64,000 nucleotides of DNA from the NCBI GenBank assembly GCA_002491905.1, contig DKWV01000025.1:1-64000 (forward strand), in the 5' to 3' direction. The DNA comes from Lachnospiraceae bacterium UBA7143. GTDB lineage: Bacteria; Bacillota; Clostridia; Lachnospirales; Lachnospiraceae. This document shows, piece after piece, positions 33,238 to 42,200 of the stretch. The notes below the pieces were generated by a model. The model had not been told where the DNA came from and made no database searches. It worked only from the letters and a program-made list of their open reading frames with translations. The position numbers and the translations under genes are program-made. Numbering within the stretch: position 1 is the stretch's first letter; each line of letters starts with the position of its first letter.

Positions 33238-33804
33238 TTATTTTTTGAGCCGGAGGCCGTCTTTGAAGGCTTCGCCCACTCTTTCCGTTACTTTATAGTA
33301 GCCGTGTGTATACGGGTCGAAGGCGATTGCGTTCACCAGAGTCATATCTACTTTATCGCCGGACATGACGCTTTCGTCCGCAGTGACATTGACGACTTTT
33401 CCGATCACGCCGCAGCCATATTTATTGTTCTGGTATTCGACAAACTCACATTCCAGGCAGAGCGGAAATTCATTGATGACCGGTGCGTCCACGCTCTCGG
33501 CCTTACTTGCCGTGAGGCCGCTGTTGTCCAGCTTATCGGGGACTCTGTTGCCGGATTCCACGCCAAAGTAGTCTGCCTCTACGACGTGGGCGGCGTCGGC
33601 GATACTTACCGTGAAAGCGCCCCTTGCCTTGATATTCTGTACGGTTTTATGGGTTTCCGTCAGGTTGAGAACAACATGATCTCTTTCCTGCATGGTGCCC
33701 CATGCGGCGTTCATGACATTAACACTGCCGTCTTCATTGTAGGTTGCCACCATCAAAACGGGCATGGGGAAGATCCCTTCTGTGATATTCAGCTTTTTTC
33801 GCAT
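33238..33804 (-). CDS. Flavin reductase-like FMN-binding protein
   Basis: 188 aa from ATG 33804, where GGAGG is ideally placed on the minus strand. Split-barrel flavin reductase family: FPMPVLMVATYNEDGSVNVMNAAWG at the FMN site, the LNLTETHKT strand and LCLECEFVEYQNNKYG. Such proteins reduce or bind FMN or serve in flavin-dependent redox systems. It is divergent from an HxlR regulator with overlapping promoters, so it is probably that regulator's target. Confidence 0.87.
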   Translation of the reverse strand: MRKKLNITEGIFPMPVLMVATYNEDGSVNVMNAAWGTMQERDHVVLNLTETHKTVQNIKARGAFTVSIADAAHVVEADYFGVESGNRVPDKLDNSGLTASKAESVDAPVINEFPLCLECEFVEYQNNKYGCGVIGKVVNVTADESVMSGDKVDMTLVNAIAFDPYTHGYYKVTERVGEAFKDGLRLKK

Positions 33805-33859
33805 GTTTTCCTCCATTCTGAAACGTTTGGCTTTGCGTCCGCCGTTGGGTTTCTTAAGA

Positions 33860-33888
33860 TTGACAGAGCCTTTGTCTGTATCTATAAT
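33860..33888 (+). promoter_or_regulatory. Consensus promoter of the HxlR gene
   Basis: Perfect TTGACA (33860-33865), 17-base spacer, perfect TATAAT (33883-33888). Predicted start near 33895. Confidence 0.82.
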
Positions 33889-33914
33889 TATAGGTAGTAA
33901 CGAATAAAATACAA
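33887..33914 (-). promoter_or_regulatory. Divergent promoter of the flavin-reductase gene
   Basis: On the minus strand TTGTAT (33909-33914), 16-base spacer, TATAAT (33887-33892). Its -10 overlaps the -10 of the HxlR promoter by two bases, so the two promoters compete. Confidence 0.65.
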
Positions 33915-33926
33915 GTACTATTTTAT
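33904..33926. promoter_or_regulatory. Palindromic operator candidate for HxlR
   Basis: ATAAAATA (33904-33911) and TATTTTAT (33919-33926), perfect arms with a 7-base centre. It covers the -35 of the flavin-reductase promoter and lies just downstream of the HxlR start, so one bound dimer could control both. Confidence 0.6.
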
Positions 33927-33958
33927 CAGAAAGATACTATCATAAAGGAAAGTGTAAA

Positions 33959-34306
33959 ATGATACAGAATTATATTGAAAAAGCCAATTTTGAAGATACC
34001 GGATTCAGCTATACACTGTCGCTGATATCCGGCAAGCATAAAATGGTAATCCTTTATTGTCTGATGGAATTCAAGGTGGTAAGGTTTAATGAACTAAAAC
34101 GGTATTTGAAAAATGTGTCGGACAAAACGCTCAGCAATAATTTGAAGGAGCTGGAAAGGGACAGGCTCATTGTCAGAAAAGAGTATCCCCAGATCCCGCC
34201 TAAGGTGGAATACAGCCTGAGTGAAAGAGGGGAATCACTGATGGCGGTTTTAGACAGGCTGTGCGTCTGGGGAGAGAACAACAGGGACGGGGAGAGCAAT
34301 GAATAA
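33959..34306 (+). CDS. HxlR-family winged-helix regulator
   Basis: 115 aa. HxlR-type DNA-binding domain: YTLSLISGKHKMVILYCLM, then VRFNELKRYLKNVSDKTLSNNLKELERDRLI and the winged tail EYPQIPPKVEYSLSERGESL. These small dimeric regulators often sense oxidants or aldehydes and control a divergent redox gene, which fits the flavin reductase here. Ribosome binding site AAAGGAAAG. The sensing cysteine common to some members is not obvious; one Cys lies mid-protein (YCLM) and one near the end (LCVW). Confidence 0.9.
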   Translation: MIQNYIEKANFEDTGFSYTLSLISGKHKMVILYCLMEFKVVRFNELKRYLKNVSDKTLSNNLKELERDRLIVRKEYPQIPPKVEYSLSERGESLMAVLDRLCVWGENNRDGESNE

Positions 34307-34309
34307 GGA

Positions 34310-34504
34310 GTGGTCAGAATTCTCCATGCGGACGGTTACCACAGGTTAAAAGGTTTGTCCTTTGCGGATTTGAAACGCAAAATGACGGACGCGGATAAGG
34401 AGAGGCTGAAGGCGCTGAATGTTGTGAGTGAGGATGATAAGGCTTACTGGCAGACAACGTTTTTTCACTGGGAAAGGAATAGGAACAAATGTACTGTATA
34501 TTAG
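34310..34504 (+). CDS. Hypothetical short protein, possibly a gene remnant
   Basis: 64 aa from a GTG with AAGGAG directly upstream, three bases after the HxlR stop. No family recognised: mostly charged (GLSFADLKRKMTDADKERLK), ending WQTTFFHWERNRNKC. It overlaps the truncated ATPase gene by 16 bases in another frame. It may be a small co-translated protein or a fragment of a decayed gene, as its neighbour looks decayed too. Confidence 0.35.
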   Translation: MVRILHADGYHRLKGLSFADLKRKMTDADKERLKALNVVSEDDKAYWQTTFFHWERNRNKCTVY

Positions 34505-34752
34505 TGACAGGAATCCCGGCAGCGGGGAAAAGCACGATGGCAGAAACTTTGGCGGAAAACCTGAAGCTGCCTGTCATTTCAAAGGACACCATCAAGGAAC
34601 TGCTGTTTGACTGTGTGGGCTTTCGGTCGAGAGAGGAAAAGGTGAACCAAGTAGATACAACCGATTTCTCTAAAATAAATCTGGGAGAAATAATGTCGCA
34701 GATCGATAAGATCATCTTAATTGACGCAGTTGGGGGCAATATGGTATCCTGA
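34489..34752 (+). pseudogene. AAA/zeta-toxin-like P-loop kinase, apparently shortened by internal deletion
   Basis: 87 aa. The start MYCILVTGIPAAGKSTMAETL carries an intact Walker A (GIPAAGKST) followed by LPVISKDTIKELLFD, as in small P-loop kinases of ~170-180 aa. After FRSREEKV the sequence jumps to VDTTDFSKI, which resembles the C-terminal strand of such proteins. The middle (~90 aa, with lid and substrate-binding parts) is missing, though the frame is kept. A usable kinase is unlikely. The reading of an in-frame deletion rests on my memory of the family's usual layout. The hybrid kinase gene starts 34 bases later. Confidence 0.55.
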
Positions 34753-34786
34753 TACAAACATTGTGGGCTTACAGGGAGGACAGGCT

Positions 34787-37378
34787 ATGGATCCATTGAA
34801 GAAGCTTGTTGCGCAGGGTGGAGAAGACATTTTGACTGATAAAAACAGTGGACAGTACAGTGAAGTGCAAAGCGTTCAGAATATGGAAAGCGTTATCAAC
34901 GAGGGAATTCGTGTAGCTCTGCTGGAGGATACGCCCGACCAGTCCCTCGGGGTGCTGCTGGAGCACTTGGGAAAAGCGCTGAACGGGGAGCGCACTTATA
35001 TATTTGAGCAGAATGAGTCCGGCGGCGACGACAACACCTATGAGTGGGTGGCTGATGGAGTGGAGCCGGAGAAGGAAAACCTACAGAATGTGCCTCCTGA
35101 GGTGTGTGCGGGCTGGTATCGGAATTTTGACATCGGCAGGCATATTGTCATTGAGAATCTGGAAGAGATACGGGAGACGGAGCCCCTTCTGTATGTGAAT
35201 CTGGAACGGCAGAATATACAGTCTCTTGTGGTGGTGCCCCTTTATAGGGGCGAAAAGGTTATCGGTTTTTACGGTGTGGATAATCCTCCGGTGAGACTTT
35301 TGGAATATGCGTCGAATATGCTCCAGACGGCGGCATACTTTATCGTATCTGCACTGAAACAGCGCAACCTGTTCCGCAAACTGCAAAAGCGCAGCTATGA
35401 TGTTCTGCATGCCCTCAGCGTGGACTATCTCGGCATTTATCAGGTGAACTTTGACACGGGCGAATGCCAGATATATCGGAACAGCGAGCGAATAGGTATG
35501 GATTGCGGTGTCAATTTTGAGGAAGGCTATCAGACGGCTATGGAGCAGTATATTTTTCGGTGTGTGGCAGCCCGCGATCAGGAAAAACTCCGGGCTGCAT
35601 CCCAAAAGGAATATGTGCTCGCCAAACTTAGGTCAAATAAAAAGTTTTATGTCAGATATCAGGTCAAAGACAATGATTACGGCCTGAGATATATGGAGAT
35701 CCATTTTTCCGCCACGGAGAAAGCGGAGGGGGAGAACTGCGCGATTTTTGCCATGCGGGATGTGAATGCTGTGGTGGAACAGGAAGAAAAATATAAGCTG
35801 GAGACAAGGCAGAGTCTGGAGAATATTCTGGAGGGAGCCAGAACGGGTATCTGGACGATTGAGCTGGAGGATAGCTGTCCACCGCGGATGTATGCGGACC
35901 GAACCATGAGGATTCTGTTGGGCGTGTCGGATGAGATTGATCCTGAGGCGTGCTACCGGCACTGGTTTGAGAACATTGAGCCGGATTATGTGGAGATGGT
36001 GCAGGAGGCAGTGCGGGAGATTTTGGAGAGTGGCCGTTCCGAGGTGATTTATCCCTGGAATCATCCGGAACTGGGGAAGATTTACGTCCGCTGCGGCGGC
36101 GTGCCGGACAAAACGTTCAAAAAGCCGGGCGTCTGCCTGAACGGATACCATCAGGACATCACGGAAATCATGGTGACGAGAAAGAAACAGGAGCAGGCCA
36201 TCATGGAACTTCTGGAAAGGGTCAGACGGGCAAATTCGGCAAAAAGTGAGTTCCTTTCCCGAATGTCCCACGATCTGCGCACACCTATAAACGGTATTTT
36301 GGGAATGCTGTCCATCATCGAGAAAAGCCCGGATGACCCGGAGCGTCGGAGGGAATGCCGGAAGAAGATACGGGTATCGACAGAGCATCTGCTTTCTATG
36401 GTGAATGATGTTTTACAGGTCAGCAAGTTGGAGAGCGGAAGACTGGCGGTAGTGGAGGAACCATTTGATCTTTATGATATATTGGAAGACTGTATTACCA
36501 TTCTGGCCGCTCAGACGGCAGAGCAGGAAATACGGTTGGAGCTGGAGGAGGTCGAGCTGCAGCATAGCCGGTTGGTTGGCAATCCGCTTCAGGTGGAACA
36601 GATATTGATGAATATTATTGACAACGCCATCAAGTATAACCGGCCACATGGTTCCGTATTTGTTCAGGCAAAGGAGATCGGCTTTCAGAACGGAGTTGCT
36701 CAGTATCGGTTTGTGGTAGAAGATACTGGAATTGGAATCGGTGAGGAATTTAGAAAGCATATTTTTGAGCCTTTCACGCAGGAGCATCAGGGTGCAAGGA
36801 CCCACTACAACGGTGTGGGGCTTGGTATGTCCATTGTGAAGAAGCTGGTGGAACAGATGGAGGGCAGCATTGAGATAGACAGCGAGATCGGCAGGGGAAC
36901 TACGGTTCAGGTCACACTGCCCATTCGGATGGATGAGGCGTGGAGTGAATCCCCTGTAGATGACGCGCGGAATTTACACAACAATGTTGCAGGGATGCGA
37001 GTCCTTTTGGTGGAGGATAATGAGATCAACTGTGAAATCATGGAGTTTATGCTCCGGGATGCGGGCGCGGACGCCGTAACCGCGAACGATGGAAAAGCTG
37101 CGGTGGATGCTTTTGCGGCCTCCGAGCCGGGGACGTTTGACTGCGTGCTTATGGATTTGATGATGCCGGTTATGAGCGGCTATGAGGCGACACGTGTGAT
37201 CCGCAGTCTGGATCGGTCGGATGCAAAAACCGTGCCTATTATTGCACTGTCGGCAAACGCATTCGAGGAGGATGTCACAATGGCAAAGGATGCCGGAATG
37301 AATGAGCATCTGGCGAAGCCGGTGGATATGGGCAAAATGTTTAAACTTATGAGCCGACTGAGGCGTTCGATTACATAA
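34787..37378 (+). CDS. Soluble hybrid sensor histidine kinase (GAF-PAS-HisKA-HATPase-REC)
   Basis: 863 aa from ATG 34787 with GGGAGG eight bases upstream. No membrane segment, so it senses a cytosolic signal. Order: GAF-like domain (~30-175), PAS-like regions (~190-450), coiled coil, HisKA with SRMSHDLRTPING (His495), HATPase with N box NIIDNAIKYNR, G boxes DTGIGIGE and GVGLGMSIVK, and a C-terminal receiver domain (~730-855) with MDLMMPVMSG (Asp790) and the Lys in LAKPVD. The output partner (an Hpt protein or another regulator) is not encoded nearby. Confidence 0.9.
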   Translation: MDPLKKLVAQGGEDILTDKNSGQYSEVQSVQNMESVINEGIRVALLEDTPDQSLGVLLEHLGKALNGERTYIFEQNESGGDDNTYEWVADGVEPEKENLQNVPPEVCAGWYRNFDIGRHIVIENLEEIRETEPLLYVNLERQNIQSLVVVPLYRGEKVIGFYGVDNPPVRLLEYASNMLQTAAYFIVSALKQRNLFRKLQKRSYDVLHALSVDYLGIYQVNFDTGECQIYRNSERIGMDCGVNFEEGYQTAMEQYIFRCVAARDQEKLRAASQKEYVLAKLRSNKKFYVRYQVKDNDYGLRYMEIHFSATEKAEGENCAIFAMRDVNAVVEQEEKYKLETRQSLENILEGARTGIWTIELEDSCPPRMYADRTMRILLGVSDEIDPEACYRHWFENIEPDYVEMVQEAVREILESGRSEVIYPWNHPELGKIYVRCGGVPDKTFKKPGVCLNGYHQDITEIMVTRKKQEQAIMELLERVRRANSAKSEFLSRMSHDLRTPINGILGMLSIIEKSPDDPERRRECRKKIRVSTEHLLSMVNDVLQVSKLESGRLAVVEEPFDLYDILEDCITILAAQTAEQEIRLELEEVELQHSRLVGNPLQVEQILMNIIDNAIKYNRPHGSVFVQAKEIGFQNGVAQYRFVVEDTGIGIGEEFRKHIFEPFTQEHQGARTHYNGVGLGMSIVKKLVEQMEGSIEIDSEIGRGTTVQVTLPIRMDEAWSESPVDDARNLHNNVAGMRVLLVEDNEINCEIMEFMLRDAGADAVTANDGKAAVDAFAASEPGTFDCVLMDLMMPVMSGYEATRVIRSLDRSDAKTVPIIALSANAFEEDVTMAKDAGMNEHLAKPVDMGKMFKLMSRLRRSIT

Positions 37379-37458
37379 AACTTCAGGGAACGTCATTAAC
37401 TAATGCTTTTTTCAGAGGGCAGGAAATATGAGTTTTGAGTCGTAGGAGGGTTTACATT

Positions 37459-37926
37459 GTGACGGAATTTGTGAGAACGGACGGTAAAAACGAGGATTTT
37501 ATAGAAAACTGTAGACTTCTCGATATGGACCTGGACAGACGTGTCGGGAGACAGATCAAAAGAGAAAAATATCAGAAATTTAACCAGCTGGATGAGATTC
37601 AGGAGGCAATCGTCGTCTATGAGGATCAAAAGCCGGCTGGCGGCGGTGCCATCAGAAAATACGATGATAACACGGCAGAGTTAAAGAGAGTGTTTGTACA
37701 TAACGAATATCAGGGACGGGGGATCGGGAGCAGACTGGTTTCGCTGTTGATGGAATGGGCGGCGGAACTTGGCTATCAAAGAATGATTTTGGAGACGGGG
37801 GAGCTTTTAGCAGAGTCCTGTGCGGTGTATAAAAAGCTGGGGTTTGGGGTTATTCCCAATTATGGGCCGTATGCGGATATGCCGGAATCCTTATGTATGG
37901 CAAGGGATTTGAATGGAGATATGTGA
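37459..37926 (+). CDS. GNAT acetyltransferase
   Basis: 155 aa from GTG 37459, preceded by GTAGGAGGG; no in-frame ATG is near. The acetyl-CoA site VHNEYQGRGIGSRLVSLLMEWA and the late YKKLGFGVIPNYGPYADMPES define the family. The last motif is common in small-molecule acetyltransferases of Firmicutes. Substrate unknown. Confidence 0.82.
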   Translation: MTEFVRTDGKNEDFIENCRLLDMDLDRRVGRQIKREKYQKFNQLDEIQEAIVVYEDQKPAGGGAIRKYDDNTAELKRVFVHNEYQGRGIGSRLVSLLMEWAAELGYQRMILETGELLAESCAVYKKLGFGVIPNYGPYADMPESLCMARDLNGDM

Positions 37927-37962
37927 GATTTTCGCAAAATGAGGATAACGGAGGAAACGCTC

Positions 37963-38502
37963 ATGAATGCTTTGGTAATAAACTGCAGTCCCGTTAGGAC
38001 AGGGGCTACGGCTGAGATCGTGAAAATCGTCACGGAAAAACTTTCAACAAAATATCATACGAAGTGCATCTGCATAGATGATTATACATTCAGCTTTTGC
38101 AAAGGCTGCCGGGCCTGTCACGATACAGCGGAATGTATTCAGAGGGATGATATTCCGCTGATCATGGGCGAATTTGACAGGGCGGATCTCATTGTGTGCG
38201 TCTCCCCTTCCTATTGGGCGGACGTTCCCGGACAGTTCAAAGCGTTTATCGACAGATGCACGCCCTGGTGCAACACCCACGAACCACATGCGGCAGTGGA
38301 CGGCGGGAAAAGAGGGTATGCCATCGCTCTGCGGACGGGGCCGGGCATGAAAGAATGCGAGCGGATCATACAAAGTCTGGAACATTTTTACGGACATCTC
38401 GAGATCGCATGCTGCGGCAGCCTAGGGTTATGCTCTGTGGAGTATAAGGAAGACGTGGCGCCGCGAAGGGATGAAATCATGGCGTTTTGCGATAAAATGT
38501 AG
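37963..38502 (+). CDS. NAD(P)H-dependent FMN reductase-type flavodoxin-fold oxidoreductase
   Basis: 179 aa from ATG 37963 with GGAGG eight bases upstream. Flavodoxin-like fold: NALVINCSPVRTGATAEIV (FMN phosphate loop), FCKGCRACHDTAECIQRDD with four Cys typical of the iron-sulfur-flavoprotein-like group, and SPSYWADVPGQFKAFIDR. It probably reduces quinones, azo compounds or metals with FMN. The Cys pattern (CxxCxxC, then C) may hold a cluster or be redox active; not provable here. Confidence 0.82.
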   Translation: MNALVINCSPVRTGATAEIVKIVTEKLSTKYHTKCICIDDYTFSFCKGCRACHDTAECIQRDDIPLIMGEFDRADLIVCVSPSYWADVPGQFKAFIDRCTPWCNTHEPHAAVDGGKRGYAIALRTGPGMKECERIIQSLEHFYGHLEIACCGSLGLCSVEYKEDVAPRRDEIMAFCDKM

Positions 38503-38534
38503 CGCCTGACTGCCAGGAAAGGATGGGTGGAGTG

Positions 38535-39002
38535 ATGGATGTAAAATTATGGAGAGCGGATATTGACGATGCGAGGGAAATACATGCCATGCAGGTGGAG
38601 GCTTTCGCGGCATTGCTGGAGAAATATCAGGATTTCGATACGAATCCTGCCAGTGAAAGTGTGGAAAAGGTAGAGGCGCGTTTGAAGCAGGATGTGACCT
38701 ATTACTACTTTATCTGTATGGGGCAGACAAAGGCGGGGGCTGTCCGCGTTGTCGAACAAAAAGAACGCGGGAGGAATAAAAGAATTTCTCCTATATTTAT
38801 ATTGCCGGAATTTCAGGACAGGGGAATCGCGCAGGAGGCAATCCGGCTGTGTGAAGAGATGCACGGGAGTGAAAACTGGGAGCTGGAAACCATCCTGCAG
38901 GAACCGGGGAACTGTCATTTGTATGAGAAAATGGGGTATCGGCAGACGGGCAGGACAGAGGTAGTTAATGAGAGACTCACATTGGTGTTTTACGAGAAGT
39001 AG
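38535..39002 (+). CDS. GNAT acetyltransferase
   Basis: 155 aa from ATG 38535 (MDVKLWRADIDDAREIH); 38523 is in frame, and both have purine-rich sequence upstream. The acetyl-CoA motif is ISPIFILPEFQDRGIAQEAI, and the C-terminal YEKMGYRQTGRTE fits the family. It follows the flavodoxin-fold gene closely and is the third acetyltransferase in 8 kb. Substrate unknown. Confidence 0.8.
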   Translation: MDVKLWRADIDDAREIHAMQVEAFAALLEKYQDFDTNPASESVEKVEARLKQDVTYYYFICMGQTKAGAVRVVEQKERGRNKRISPIFILPEFQDRGIAQEAIRLCEEMHGSENWELETILQEPGNCHLYEKMGYRQTGRTEVVNERLTLVFYEK

Positions 39003-39080
39003 TTCCCTGGTAAAGTCTGACAATTGCAGGAAGTATATCATAATATTCAAATAATCTGACGATTTAATAAAAAGTCTATA

Positions 39081-39109
39081 TTTACAAATATCGCAAGCGG
39101 GTGTATTAT
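39081..39109 (+). promoter_or_regulatory. Promoter of gltBD
   Basis: TTTACA (39081-39086), 17-base spacer, TATTAT (39104-39109); predicted start near 39116, 87 bases before gltB. Confidence 0.65.
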
Positions 39110-39120
39110 TGTATACATGT

Positions 39121-39165
39121 AGAACGCAAAGGAGCGCTAGATGCTTTTTTTGCGTTCTTTTTCCT
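39121..39165 (+). terminator. Terminator-like hairpin in the gltB leader
   Basis: Perfect 10-bp stem AGAACGCAAA (39121-39130) and TTTGCGTTCT (39149-39158) with an 18-base loop, followed by TTTTCC. It starts about five bases after the predicted gltB start, so it looks like an attenuator rather than the end of the upstream gene, 119 bases away. Confidence 0.7.
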
Positions 39166-39202
39166 TATAAAAACCATCAAAAGAAAGTCAGGAGAAAAGC
39201 TT

Positions 39203-42200
39203 ATGTTTGATGTAAAGAGAACCATTCCCAACGCCCCTTTATACCGGGCGGAATTTGAACATGACAACTGCGGTATCGGCGCCTGTGTGAACATTAAGGG
39301 CAAAAAGAGCCGTGCCATCGTGGAGAATGCTTTAAAGATTGTGGAGAATCTGGAGCACCGTGCCGGCAAGGACGCGGAGGGTGAGACGGGAGACGGCGTG
39401 GGGATTCTCACGCAGATGCCACATAAATTCATGGTGAAGGTGACGAAAGACTTGGGCTTTGCCATCGGCGGCGAGAGGGAATATGGCGTGGGAACGTTCT
39501 TCTTCCCGCAGGATGAGCTGCAGCGCAATCAGGCGAAAAAGATGTTTGAGATCATAGCCCAGAAGGAGGGGCTGGAATTTTTAGGCTGGCGCGATGTGCC
39601 AACGGTGCCCTCCGTGCTGGGACATAAGGCGGTGGAGTGTATGCCCTGCATCATGCAGGCTTTCATCAAAAAACCGGCCAATGTGGAGAAAGGTCTTGAT
39701 TTTGACAGGAAACTGTATATATTGAGACGCACTTTCGAGCAGTCAACGGATGTGACTTATGTGGTCAGTCTCTCCAGCAGGACGATCGTTTACAAGGGCA
39801 TGTTTCTGGTGGGGCAGCTGCGCACCTTCTTTGCGGACTTACAGGATAAGGATTACGAGTCGGCGATCGCCGTGGTGCACTCCCGGTTTTCCACGAACAC
39901 GAATCCGAGCTGGGAGCGGGCGCACCCGAACCGTTTCATTGTCCATAATGGGGAGATCAATACAATCCGGGGCAATGCGGACAAGATGCAGGCCAGAGAG
40001 GAGAATATGGAGTCTGAGCACCTGCAGGGGCAGATGCACAAAATTCTGCCTGCGATCAATGCCTCCGGTTCCGACTCAGCCATGCTGGACAACACGCTGG
40101 AATTTCTGGTGATGAGCGGCATGCCGCTTCCGCTGGCAGTGATGATTACAATTCCCGAGCCCTGGGAGAACAACAAGACCATGTCCCAGAAGAAAAAGGA
40201 CTTTTATCAGTACTACGCGACCATGATGGAGCCGTGGGACGGCCCGGCGTCGATCCTTTTCTGTGACGGGGATATCATAGGGGCTGTGCTTGACCGAAAC
40301 GGTCTACGGCCTTCCCGCTATATGATTACGGACGACGACACGCTGATCCTCTCCTCAGAGGTGGGGGTGCTTGATATTGACCCGTCTAAGATCGTGATGA
40401 AAGAAAGACTCCATCCCGGCAAGATGCTTCTGGTGGACACCGTGCAGGGCCGGGTGATCGACGACGACGAGTTAAAGGAGAAATATGCGTCCGCACAGCC
40501 CTACGGCGAGTGGCTGGACAGCAAACTAGTGACCTTAAAGGAGTTAAAGATCCCGAATCAGCGCGTGCCGGAATTTACCGACGAGGAAAGACAGCGCATG
40601 CAGAAGGCGTTCGGATATACTTACGAGGACTTAAAGACCAGCATCCTGCCGATGGCGAAGAACGGGGCTGAGGCCATTGCGGCGATGGGTGTGGACACGC
40701 CGATCCCGGTGCTGTCGAAGGCGCACCATCCGCTGTTCCATTACTTCAAACAGCTCTTTGCGCAGGTGACGAACCCGCCCATCGACGCGATCCGCGAGGA
40801 GGTGGTGACCTCCACCACGGTCTATCTGGGGCGGGACGGAAATCTTCTGGAGGAGATGCCGGAAAACTGCAATATGCTGCGGGTACATAACCCGATTCTG
40901 ACGAGTACGGATCTGCTGAAAATCAAGACCATGAAGGCGGAAGGGTTTAAGGTGGAAGTCATTCCGATTACCTACTATAAAAATACCCGGCTGGAAAAGG
41001 CTATTGACAGGCTTTTTGTGGAGGTGGACAGAGCCTACCGCGAGGGCGCGAACATCATCATTCTCTCGGACAGAGGGGTGGATGAAAACAGGGTGGCGAT
41101 TCCGTCCTTGTTAGCGGTATCCGCCCTGCAGCAGCATCTGGTCAGCACCAAGAAGAGAACCAGCGTGGATATCATCTTAGAGTCCGCCGAGCCGAGGGAG
41201 GTGCACCACTTTGCGACGCTGCTTGGTTTTGGCGCATCTGCGATCAATCCTTATCTGGCGCAGGAGAGCATCCGGGAGCTGATAGATAATCACATGCTGG
41301 ATAAAGACTACTATGCGGCTGTGGATGATTACAACAGTGCGATTCTGCACGGTATTGTGAAGATTGCCTCCAAGATGGGCATCTCTACGATCCAGTCCTA
41401 TCAGGGTTCCAAGATTTTTGAGGCGATCGGCATCGACAAAGAGGTGATTAATAAATACTTTACCAATACTGTGTGCAGGGTGGGCGGTATTACCTTGAAA
41501 GACATCGAGGAGGAGGTGGATACGCTGCACTCTATGGCCTTTGACCCACTCGGTCTATCCAATGATCTGACGCTGGACAGCACGGGACATCACCAGATGA
41601 GGAGCGGCGCGGATGAGCACCTGTATAACCCGGAGACCATCCATTTACTGCAGGAGTCAACCAGACGGGGCGATTATGAGTTATTTAAGCAATATACCAA
41701 GGCGGTCAACAATGAGGAGAGTATCAAGAACCTGCGCGGGCTGATGGACTTTAATTACGCGAAGAAACCCGTGCCGATAGAGGAAGTGGAGAGTGTTGAC
41801 ACGATTGTCACAAGGTTTAAGACAGGCGCCATGTCCTACGGTTCCATCTCCAAGGAGGCCCACGAGACGATGGCGATCGCCATGAACCGTCTGCACGGCA
41901 AGTCCAACTCCGGCGAAGGCGGCGAGGATAAGGAGAGGCTGACGGTGGGAGCCGACGGCTTAAACCGCTGCTCGGCCATCAAGCAGGTGGCAAGCGGGCG
42001 TTTCGGCGTCACCAGCGAATACTTAAACAGTGCCCAGGAGATCCAGATCAAGATGGCGCAGGGCGCAAAGCCCGGCGAGGGCGGGCATCTGCCCGGCGGC
42101 AAAGTATACCCGTGGATTGCGAAGACGCGTCATTCCACGCCCGGCGTGGGGTTGATTTCCCCGCCGCCGCACCACGATATCTATTCCATTGAGGATCTGG

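Noticed and set aside
39101..39202. N-terminal extension of gltB
   Set aside because: It reads through the leader hairpin, and the good ribosome binding site and family-conserved start are at 39203.
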